From: Pseudoalteromonas fuliginea
Lineage (GTDB): Bacteria; Pseudomonadota; Gammaproteobacteria; Enterobacterales; Alteromonadaceae
Direction: 5' to 3'
Assembly (NCBI RefSeq): GCF_000690055.1
Contig: NZ_JJNZ01000034.1
Span: 1-36,566 of the forward strand
DNA: 36,566 nucleotides
Below, piece by piece: positions 15,589-22,915 of this stretch; within the stretch, counting starts at the first letter, position 1; every line of letters starts with the position of its first letter. Under the pieces are notes generated by a model. It saw nothing but the letters and a program-made list of their open reading frames with translations. It made no database searches and was not told the DNA's origin. The translations under genes and the position numbers were made by a program.

Positions 15589-16803
15589 TCACACAAACAT
15601 TTGCTGTAGTAAGCCTTTTTTAAATAGCTTAGTTTGTTCAATTTGCTCGTTAACAGCGTCTATTTTTTTATCGAGTGATTGTAAGAATTGCGCTATTTTT
15701 TGTTGCTCTTTCAAGCAAGGTAACTGAACTTTCGTTTTGAGCCAACTTTGGGTTTTAAACAGTAACTTCTCAATATGTACGCCATCACTATTAATAAAAA
15801 ATGCACGTCGCATGTAGAGGGTTGTAGACAGGCGGTTAAAGTAATCAATATCTAACTTTGTTGGTTGCGGTCTAAATACATTGTATTCATTAGAAACAAT
15901 AGCTCCATCAAGTTCTTCAGGTACCAACCCGCAGGCTCCATGAACTATCTGTCGTTTTGATATTACAAACTCACCTTTGTGGATAGTGAATTGGTTTTTA
16001 ACAAGTACATCCTTACCTTTAAAGTGTCCACGACTTTTAACCCCACCAAACCCCCTCTTTACAGTGATCAGCTCATAAGTAGCTTCATCATCCATTTTTA
16101 ATGCGTCAGATTGTAAAATAAGAATATCCCTTAAAGCATATTCATTCCAATTAGGAAAATCGTTTCCATCATTATCTTTAAAGCGAATTTTTTGGCTGAA
16201 AACTTGTTGCATTATGCCTTTTTTGTAGTCTTTTAATAAGCGGTGCTTTTCAGTTAACTGGTTAACTTTAGTATCAATTGAAGTAAGGAAACTGGCAATT
16301 TTTTGCTGTTCTTTTAGACAAGGAAAATTTAGCTTTAACTCTTTTACATCGGAGCTATTGATGGCAGGGTAATTTGAACCAACAACAAGACTATCTAACT
16401 GATAAGTTAATCGAGGTGAAAATAAATAATAAAATAAGAAATCACTGGAAACACCATCTTTTGGGCTAAGTACTGCAAAGCCTGTACTTGCTATACAGTC
16501 TTTATGACTCTTACCAACTTTTGCAAACCCTTGAAGATTAGGCCGTACCGTAGATAGTAATATATCACCTTCTTTTAATTTTCTTCTTGCTCGTGAAGGT
16601 GCATTTTCTACTGTAAATAAACTCAACTCAGGCTTTATTACTTGATTCTTTATATCTGATAAAGATATGTAGTTAAATGCCCAATCAAGGGGAGTGCTTT
16701 TAGGTAAAGTTGATTTGTCGACCTCCGCCAGCTCACACATCGAGGAAGCACTCCAAGAGGAAGTATATTTGTTAAACCTCAACGTTGGTACTAAGTTGCT
16801 CAT
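15589..16803 (-). CDS. hsdS: type I restriction system specificity subunit
   Basis: This 404-residue protein sets the recognition sequence of the type I complex. It has two target-recognition domains (about residues 5-150 and 215-350), each followed by a long helical conserved region. The two helical regions carry nearly the same motif, CLKEQQKIASFL and CLKEQQKIAQFL, then TKVNQLTEKHRLLKDYKKGIMQQ and KKIDAVNEQIEQTKLFKKGL, which is the usual pseudo-symmetric design. The start overlaps the hsdM stop as ATGA. It is intact and is the only hsdS in the window, so both HsdM-type proteins would have to share it. The target sequence cannot be read from the protein. Confidence 0.95.
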   Translation of the reverse strand: MSNLVPTLRFNKYTSSWSASSMCELAEVDKSTLPKSTPLDWAFNYISLSDIKNQVIKPELSLFTVENAPSRARRKLKEGDILLSTVRPNLQGFAKVGKSHKDCIASTGFAVLSPKDGVSSDFLFYYLFSPRLTYQLDSLVVGSNYPAINSSDVKELKLNFPCLKEQQKIASFLTSIDTKVNQLTEKHRLLKDYKKGIMQQVFSQKIRFKDNDGNDFPNWNEYALRDILILQSDALKMDDEATYELITVKRGFGGVKSRGHFKGKDVLVKNQFTIHKGEFVISKRQIVHGACGLVPEELDGAIVSNEYNVFRPQPTKLDIDYFNRLSTTLYMRRAFFINSDGVHIEKLLFKTQSWLKTKVQLPCLKEQQKIAQFLQSLDKKIDAVNEQIEQTKLFKKGLLQQMFV

Positions 16804-18371
16804 TTGTCAGCCTCAAACGGTGCATCAATTCCTAACTCTTTGCAGAAGTAGGCTATTTGATTATCTGCCTTTAGCATATTTCTATCATTCGCCTTAAGCT
16901 TCTGAGCTAATAGCATTAAATCTACAGCTTCGTCCTCTTCAAACATATCAACATATCGAGGAAGGTTAAGGTTAAAATCATTTTCAACCAAATAATTGCG
17001 AGAAGCAATACACGCAAACTTATCAATGTTTTTTCGCTCTTTTACGGCATCTAAAATTCTGTTCAAGTCTTGTTCTGTCAAATAGTTATTATTAGTACCT
17101 TTCTCAAAGTGATTGCTCGCATCTATAAACAATACGTTGTCGTCGGCTCTACGGTGTTTGTTTAGCACCAACACACAGGTAGGAATAGACGTGCCAAAAA
17201 ATATGTTAGCAGGTAAGCCTATTACCATATCAAGGTAGTTTTTTTCTTTAATAAGGTGTTTGCGTATATGCCCTTCGGCAGCACCACGAAACAATACGCC
17301 ATGGGGTAGCACCACCGCCATTGTGCCGTTGTCGTCAAGCTGGTGGATCATGTGTTGTACAAAAGCAAAGTCAGCCTTACTTTTAGGTGCTAGCTTACCG
17401 TAGTCGGCAAAGCGCTCGTTATTCATATGTAGCGGGTTACCAGACCAACCTGCCGAAAATGGCGGGTTAGCTACTACGGCGCTAAAGCGTTGCTCAAGGT
17501 GTGCGGGTACTTCTAGCGTGTCGTCGTTTTGAATGTCGAACTTAGTGTAATGCACGTCGTGCATAATCATGTTCATTCGCGCTAGGTTGTATGTACTTGG
17601 GTTTTGCTCTTGACCATAAAATTTTAAATCAGGGTTATTAGCCTCTTTTGCAACACGTAACAACAATGAGCCCGAGCCACAGGTAGGATCGTAAACCGAT
17701 TTAATATGCGGGTTATTTAAGGTGACTAATTTTGCTAGTAACTTAGACACCATTTGCGGCGTATAAAACTCACCTGCTTTTTTACCCGCGCCACTGGCAA
17801 ACATGCCAATAAGGTATTCGTAAGCGTCGCCAAGTATGTCTATTTCGCTACTTTCTAAGTGAAAGTCGATGTTATTAAGGTGCTCTAATACTTTGGCTAT
17901 TAACTTGTTACGCGCATCCGGTGTTTTCCCTAACTTGTTAGAGGTTAGATCTAGCTCGTCAAACAAGCCATTAAAATCGTCGGCGCTGTCTGCGCCCATG
18001 GTGCTTTGTTCAATATGGTTAAGTACGTTGGTTACATCGTCTAAAATAAACTTATCGTTTGTACCGCGCTCAGCCAATACATGAAACAGCTCTGCTGGCT
18101 TTAAAAAGTAGCCTAACTTATCAAGCGCCTCTTCTTTTACCGCCTCTAAGTACTCTTGGCCCTCTTCGGTTGTTTCGTCAATTTTAGCAAATACAATGCC
18201 GTCTTCACTCAGTAGCTGATCGGCATAAGTGTTGAGCTTATCTGAAAGATATTTATAAAAAATAAGCCCAAGTATGTAATCACGAAAATCATCAGCCGAC
18301 ATGTTGCCACGTAAGCTGTTAGCAATATTCCAAAGCTGCTTTTTTAATTCTTGTTGGTGTTGTTGAACCAT
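16800..18371 (-). CDS. hsdM: type I DNA methyltransferase subunit
   Basis: This 523-residue protein is the adenine-N6 methyltransferase subunit of the system, using S-adenosylmethionine. The N-terminal helical HsdM_N domain (QLWNIANSLRGNMSADDFRD) precedes the catalytic domain with motif I DPTCGSGS (228-235) and the catalytic NPPF motif at N302. The C-terminal tail probably contacts HsdS. It lies 13 nt after the HsdM-FRG gene, and the two proteins are collinear without gaps from residue 1 to 310, with 50 of the first 66 residues identical. It therefore arose by tandem duplication with its neighbour. Its motifs are all intact, so this is the working methylase. Confidence 0.97.
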   Translation of the reverse strand: MVQQHQQELKKQLWNIANSLRGNMSADDFRDYILGLIFYKYLSDKLNTYADQLLSEDGIVFAKIDETTEEGQEYLEAVKEEALDKLGYFLKPAELFHVLAERGTNDKFILDDVTNVLNHIEQSTMGADSADDFNGLFDELDLTSNKLGKTPDARNKLIAKVLEHLNNIDFHLESSEIDILGDAYEYLIGMFASGAGKKAGEFYTPQMVSKLLAKLVTLNNPHIKSVYDPTCGSGSLLLRVAKEANNPDLKFYGQEQNPSTYNLARMNMIMHDVHYTKFDIQNDDTLEVPAHLEQRFSAVVANPPFSAGWSGNPLHMNNERFADYGKLAPKSKADFAFVQHMIHQLDDNGTMAVVLPHGVLFRGAAEGHIRKHLIKEKNYLDMVIGLPANIFFGTSIPTCVLVLNKHRRADDNVLFIDASNHFEKGTNNNYLTEQDLNRILDAVKERKNIDKFACIASRNYLVENDFNLNLPRYVDMFEEDEAVDLMLLAQKLKANDRNMLKADNQIAYFCKELGIDAPFEADK

Positions 18372-18384
18372 TAATTTAATCTCT

Positions 18385-20487
18385 TTATTTTAATTCTGTT
18401 TCTAACCACTTAATATGGTCACTTATCCCATCAAGTCCTGGATATATAGAAGCCTTGTGAACGCCGAATTTATATAGTTGCTCCCTAAAGCTTTTTTTCA
18501 ATCGGTGAGGAATTATAATTTTCTCGACGTGCTGAGAACTAAATGGCAAATTTAATTCGCTATGTACGGTAAAGATACCGCTTTGAGAAATAATTCTCCC
18601 TGTTAGATGCGGTGGTATATAGCGCCTAACAGGCTCATTGTTAGGAAGCTTTAATGGATCAGAGTAAACTTTAGTATCGAAAGGCTCTTTTCTATCTGTT
18701 AATACATAAATTGCAGCGTCTTTTTTTGGTTCTTTTTCTACAGCAAAGTAAGTAGAAACTAATGGATTTTTGCTCCAATCTAGTAACCTAGTAGGTAGGC
18801 CGTGATGTTGTGCCAAGGCTAACCACTCCCACTCATCCCGAGGGGTAAACTCTAGAAAAGGTATAGCTTGCTGCTTAAAATTCTCAAATATTACTTTTTC
18901 AACTTTATAAACTTTATTCTGCTCTACCCCCATTCTACTAACAGTAGGTAGTAAGTCGAAATCCTTATTAACAACGCCTCTGAAAAAGGTGAGTTTAGGG
19001 TTGAAACTCTCAAAAACACTTAATAATTCAGCAAAATTTTTCACTTCTGTTGTTGGGTATAAAGTTACATATTGAGTAATATTTAAATTGAAATCATTAA
19101 TTTCAATTTCAGCTAGGCTGACCACTTTACTGAAAAGTTTAACACTAACTCTAGTTGCATAAGTTTCAAGTATATTTAAGATTGTATCTTCAGTAATTGA
19201 GTTATTAACTCTGGTGCTATGGAAATCATTACTGGCATCTATAATTAAAATATCTTTTTTGTTTATACGGTTTTTCTTGAAAATTAAGATACAAGTTGGA
19301 ATAGAAGTTCCATAAAACAGGTTGGATGGTAGTCCTATGACAGCATCCAAATAGTTAAAGTCTTTAATTAACTGCTTTCTGATAATACCTTCAGCACCAC
19401 CTCGAAAAAGGACACCGTGCGGGACCACTATAGCCATGGTCCCGTTATCGTCTAGCTGATAAAGCATATGTTGGATAAAGGCAAAATCTGCTTTAGTCCG
19501 AGGTGCTAATTGTTCGTAATTAGTAAATCTTGGGTCGCTCTTAAATAATACTTTACTTGACCATGAGACAGAAAAGGGAGGCACTGCTACCACAGCATTA
19601 AAACGTTGTTCTAAATGTTTTGGCTCCTCTAGGGTATCTCCTTTTTTAATATCGAAGTTAGAATAGGATATTCCATGCATAATCATATTCATTCGTGAGA
19701 GGTTATAAGCATTTGAATTTTGCTCTTGGCCATAGAGCTTTACATTAGGGTTGTTAGCTTCTTTAGCTACACGTAACAATAGAGAGCCAGAGCCACACGT
19801 AGGATCATAGACCGAATTAATATCGGGTGTATTAAGAGTTACTAACTTTGCAAGTAACCTAGAAATCATTTTAGGAGTATAAAATTCCCCAGCTTTTTTC
19901 CCAGAGCTACTAGCAAACATAGCTATAAGGTTTTCATAAGCACTACCTTGTATATCTAATTCACTATCTTCCAAATGCAAATTAACATTATCAAGATGAT
20001 TAAATACCTTAGTAATCTGCTTGTTACGCGCATCAGGTATTTTACCTAACTTGTGAGAGGTTAAATCTAGCTCGTCAAATACACCGTTAAAGTCATTAAA
20101 GCTATCAGTGCCGATAGTTCTCTGCTCTATGCTTTTAAATACACTAATAGCTTCATCAAGTATAAATTCACCTTTTCTACCGCGATTAGCCAAAGAGTGA
20201 AATAACTCTGAAGGCTTTAAAAAGTAACCTAACTCATCTAGTGCTGCTTTTTGAACAATTTCTAAATACTTTTGACCTTCAACAGTAGTCTCATCTAATT
20301 CAGAAAATACAACGCTATTTTTATCTAAGAGTTGTTCAGCATAAGTATTGAGTTTTTCCGATAAATATTTATAAAATATAAAACCTAATATGTAATCACG
20401 AAAATCATCGGCAGACATGCTACCACGCAAACTATTCGCCATACTCCAAAGCTGCTTTTTTAATTCTTTTTGATGCTGTTGAGGCAT
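18385..20487 (-). CDS. inactive HsdM paralogue fused to a C-terminal FRG domain
   Basis: This 700-residue protein has an HsdM-like region (residues 1 to about 480) and an FRG domain (about 495-700). The HsdM part keeps motif I DPTCGSGS (228-235) but has V302-P-P-F where the adjacent HsdM has N302-P-P-F. The Val codon is GTG, three substitutions away from an Asn codon, so a sequencing error is unlikely. The FRG part shows FRG at 502-504 and the family hallmark WLALAQHHGLPTRLLDW, followed by NPLVSTYFA. The fusion point lies just after the NDFNLN block that both proteins share, replacing the last HsdM tail. The FRG fold's activity is not settled; the role as an effector carrier is inferred. Confidence 0.9.
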   Translation of the reverse strand: MPQQHQKELKKQLWSMANSLRGSMSADDFRDYILGFIFYKYLSEKLNTYAEQLLDKNSVVFSELDETTVEGQKYLEIVQKAALDELGYFLKPSELFHSLANRGRKGEFILDEAISVFKSIEQRTIGTDSFNDFNGVFDELDLTSHKLGKIPDARNKQITKVFNHLDNVNLHLEDSELDIQGSAYENLIAMFASSSGKKAGEFYTPKMISRLLAKLVTLNTPDINSVYDPTCGSGSLLLRVAKEANNPNVKLYGQEQNSNAYNLSRMNMIMHGISYSNFDIKKGDTLEEPKHLEQRFNAVVAVPPFSVSWSSKVLFKSDPRFTNYEQLAPRTKADFAFIQHMLYQLDDNGTMAIVVPHGVLFRGGAEGIIRKQLIKDFNYLDAVIGLPSNLFYGTSIPTCILIFKKNRINKKDILIIDASNDFHSTRVNNSITEDTILNILETYATRVSVKLFSKVVSLAEIEINDFNLNITQYVTLYPTTEVKNFAELLSVFESFNPKLTFFRGVVNKDFDLLPTVSRMGVEQNKVYKVEKVIFENFKQQAIPFLEFTPRDEWEWLALAQHHGLPTRLLDWSKNPLVSTYFAVEKEPKKDAAIYVLTDRKEPFDTKVYSDPLKLPNNEPVRRYIPPHLTGRIISQSGIFTVHSELNLPFSSQHVEKIIIPHRLKKSFREQLYKFGVHKASIYPGLDGISDHIKWLETELK

Positions 20488-20568
20488 TAATATTTTCTCT
20501 ACTTAATCATTTGTTTTGAATTAACATCTACTGTGCCAATGATGTGCTCGCTAAAAGCTCTCAGGGTT

Positions 20569-21504
20569 CTAGCCTACAGTACTTACAAGCCATTCAATTA
20601 ATCCTGCATTCACTGATAAATCAGCAAGCTTTTCAGCATCCCACACCTGAATTGAATTATTCTTATCCATTGTATTAATATGGTCGCTTAGTTTTTTATC
20701 TGGTGTGTGGGTCACATAAAAAGCTCTATCATAACCCTCTATATTTAATCGCTCTTCATACTCTTTAAATAAACTTAGGTTACTCTGTGATTTAACCTGA
20801 ACAATGGCACGCTCTCCGGTGACTGGCGCCAAGAGTTCTATATCCAGCGTTTTTATTGTATTACCCGCAGAGCCAACTCTTGACCACCCCGATGAACGAA
20901 ATATCAAATCGACAAACACTTCAAAATCTTGCGGTGACAACAACTGGATAATTTTTTCAAGAGAGAGCTTAAGTGATACTAAATTCGTTTCTACATTTTT
21001 AACATCAGGGTGTTGAGTATTGTTGATTTTATTAAGCAGGTACTCTTTTTCTTTAACATCACAAATTGTACCTCTGAAGCCTTGTACTTTAGTTAACTTG
21101 CCACTTAGAGCTTGTATGAAAAGTGAATTATTCTGATTATCTACACTGCGCCAACCATCAACTGTTTTACGTGATTTTGTTCTACTGCTCTCATCAAGCA
21201 AAATTTCTTCTTCAGCAAAGCAGTACCACAATTTACAGTCGTAAAATGTAATCCACATTGTTGTTTTAGGCTCGGTATAAAACCTTTTAATTTGATTTCG
21301 ATGGCTTGTTGTCGAAGCTTTGTTTGTATTGTATTCCATAGCTACAAACTCACTCACTTTATCCCAGTTATTACTTAGACATAACTCATGAGGAATTTGC
21401 CTGTAATCTAACTTTATTGTACCTTCTTTTTCAATGCACTCACGCTCGTAATCACCTTTTGAACCAAGCTTTATAAATAATACAGCTGTAGCTTTAATCG
21501 CCAT
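20569..21504 (-). CDS. Mrr-like restriction endonuclease with a distinct N-terminal domain
   Basis: This 311-residue protein carries a C-terminal Mrr-type PD-(D/E)xK nuclease: E195, D221 in TLDIELL and Q236-V-K238 (RAIVQVKSQ). The N-terminal 150 residues (AVLFIKLGSKGDYERECIEK, RFYTEPKTTMWITFYD) form a different domain that may sense DNA modification or another ligand; I recall it from other Mrr-like proteins but cannot name it firmly. Reading is open 17 codons upstream, but ATG 21504 has AAGGA at 7 nt and leaves a clean 22-nt gap after mrr. It should cut or sense modified DNA, as type IV enzymes do. It is followed by the HsdM-FRG gene after 81 nt. Confidence 0.8.
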   Translation of the reverse strand: MAIKATAVLFIKLGSKGDYERECIEKEGTIKLDYRQIPHELCLSNNWDKVSEFVAMEYNTNKASTTSHRNQIKRFYTEPKTTMWITFYDCKLWYCFAEEEILLDESSRTKSRKTVDGWRSVDNQNNSLFIQALSGKLTKVQGFRGTICDVKEKEYLLNKINNTQHPDVKNVETNLVSLKLSLEKIIQLLSPQDFEVFVDLIFRSSGWSRVGSAGNTIKTLDIELLAPVTGERAIVQVKSQSNLSLFKEYEERLNIEGYDRAFYVTHTPDKKLSDHINTMDKNNSIQVWDAEKLADLSVNAGLIEWLVSTVG

Positions 21505-21526
21505 TTTAAAATCCTTTTTATTGGGT

Positions 21527-22450
21527 TTAATCTTCAATAAAGTAATCGCTATCAAGCGCTTTTACTTCAAATACCTGTTTGGTGCTAACGCCTAAATTAT
21601 GGGTAAGCATTAGCTCTGTAAGTTGTTTACCATCTACCAGCACTATGCGCTTTTCAATTAAGCCTACATATTCCAGTGCATCTTTACTAAAGCCGCTTGT
21701 GGTGATGAACACGCCCTTTTTAGCGCGGTGCATATCAAGCGCACCTGCAAAGGCTTGTATGTCTGGTCTACCCACTGTTTTATTGGTATAGCGCTTAGCC
21801 TGTAAATATATCATTTCAAGGCCGAGTTTATCTTCTTTTATTACGCCATCAATGCCACCATCTTGAGTATACTGCGTAGCTTGCCCTGCATCTTTACGTG
21901 AGCCGCCATAACCCATAGCTAGCATTAAATCGACTACAAGGTTTTCAAAAAATGTAGGTGAGGCCGAAAGCACTGCCTGTAGTATTTCGTCGCTCAAGTT
22001 AGTGTTGAGTGTATCTACTGCGGCTTCTATAAGCTCTTCTGGTGTTTTGTGTGAGTTGCTATTTACTAAGCTGGTGGTGTTTTCGTCTAGTGAATCACTG
22101 GTATCTTTAGTACGGGTTTTAAAGTCTAAAAACTCAGGGTATTGGCTTAAATACTGATTATTAATTTGCTCGCCCGTTGCTAATGCCGATAAACCTTTGC
22201 TCGTAATGGTACAAAAGGCTCTTTTAGGTTGCTCAATTAAACCCGCTTTAACAAGGTAAGTTTTAGCCCAACTTAAGCGGTGGTAGGCATAAGTTTGCTT
22301 GCCGCTAGGAATACGCAGTTTAAGCTGCTCAGCCGATAAGCTTAGGCTTTGATAAACATTTGCTTCAATCTCTTTAAGCTTTACGGTTTTGCCATTAGCT
22401 AAGCATTGCAGTAATGGGGTCATGAATGATTGGTAATCTGGTAACGACAT
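21527..22450 (-). CDS. mrr: Mrr family type IV restriction endonuclease
   Basis: This 307-residue protein has an N-terminal winged-helix Mrr_N domain (residues 1-95) and a C-terminal Mrr_cat nuclease domain. The catalytic set is visible as E169, D201 in QDGGIDGVI and Q217-A-K219 (IYLQAKRY), followed by VFITTSGFSKDA, all hallmarks of the family. Mrr proteins cleave methylated DNA and do not need a cognate methylase. It is the first gene of the seven-gene leftward operon, with AGGGA at about 5 nt from ATG. A short dyad lies 21-35 nt upstream. Its co-occurrence with a type I methylase raises the question of self-toxicity, which the operon must avoid. Confidence 0.93.
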   Translation of the reverse strand: MSLPDYQSFMTPLLQCLANGKTVKLKEIEANVYQSLSLSAEQLKLRIPSGKQTYAYHRLSWAKTYLVKAGLIEQPKRAFCTITSKGLSALATGEQINNQYLSQYPEFLDFKTRTKDTSDSLDENTTSLVNSNSHKTPEELIEAAVDTLNTNLSDEILQAVLSASPTFFENLVVDLMLAMGYGGSRKDAGQATQYTQDGGIDGVIKEDKLGLEMIYLQAKRYTNKTVGRPDIQAFAGALDMHRAKKGVFITTSGFSKDALEYVGLIEKRIVLVDGKQLTELMLTHNLGVSTKQVFEVKALDSDYFIED

Positions 22451-22730
22451 ACTATTCCCTGCCAGCCGTATTAGTTAGTAACTAAACAGCTAATCCATTG
22501 TTCTTATTAGTTGAGATAATATACAAATTAAGATTATGGAGCAAAGGTTATGTAATGAACATATGTCTCATATCGAAACACTTTATGTTGAGTAGTGAAG
22601 AGAACTAACTTATATTATTCACTAGAGCACTAGCTAATAACATTAGATGCTGATTGTAGGCTCACTACGTAGCTCAGTTTTTCCTAATTTATACTCATAC
22701 AAATATTTATGTAAAAGCTTAAACCACAAA
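22451..22730. promoter_or_regulatory. right-end intergenic region with the defence operon promoter
   Basis: No gene is seen. The minus-strand TATTAT at 22516-22521 could be a -10 for the mrr operon, although no clear -35 was found. A 15-bp dyad TTAGTTAGTAACTAA (22471-22485) lies between it and the start codon, either as an operator or in the mRNA leader. The rest is AT-rich and leads to attR. Confidence 0.45.
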
Positions 22731-22758
22731 CCAAGTGGTTACCATAGCGGTTACCAAA
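22731..22758. repeat. right attachment site (attR) of the island
   Basis: This copy of the 28-bp att sequence differs from attL only at 22748 (C instead of T). It has one perfect TGGTTACCA (22736-22744) and one CGGTTACCA (22748-22756). The inverted TGGTAACCA copies found beside attL are absent here. It lies 158 nt past the phosphatase stop codon. Confidence 0.85.
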
Positions 22759-22877
22759 AACACAAACAAAGCACCAAAAACAAAATAAACCATTGATAAA
22801 TATAAAATTAAATACACCAATCTATATTTAGATCCAGAATATAGAATAATTAATTCTCTCTGCATTATTGAAAACAA

Positions 22878-22900
22878 AAACGGCCTTAAATTGGCCGTTT
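22878..22900 (-). terminator. intrinsic terminator of the phosphatase gene
   Basis: On the minus strand AAACGGCC, loop AATTTAA, GGCCGTTT is followed by TTGTTTTC. It is 15 nt after the stop codon of the gene. Confidence 0.85.
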
Positions 22901-22915
22901 ATATTTTATAAGTAA

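Larger units (their letters stand above)
3502..22758. mobile_element. integrated genomic island with int, HUH protein and defence operon
   Basis: The segment is bounded by 28-bp direct repeats (3502-3529 and 22731-22758; one mismatch, T3519 against C22748). A tyrosine integrase gene starts 51 bp inside the left repeat. It lies between yicC and the phosphatase gene and interrupts no gene or tRNA. The left half holds integration, regulation and replication-type genes on the plus strand. The right half is a minus-strand restriction operon, and the two halves converge near 10.5-10.66 kb. The layout resembles integrative satellites or P4-like islands, but no virion or packaging gene is present. 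Whether it still excises is unknown. Confidence 0.9.

Noticed and set aside
15589..16803. Phase-variable or inverting hsdS
   Set aside because: Only one complete hsdS is present, with no second partial copy, recombinase or inverted repeats near it.
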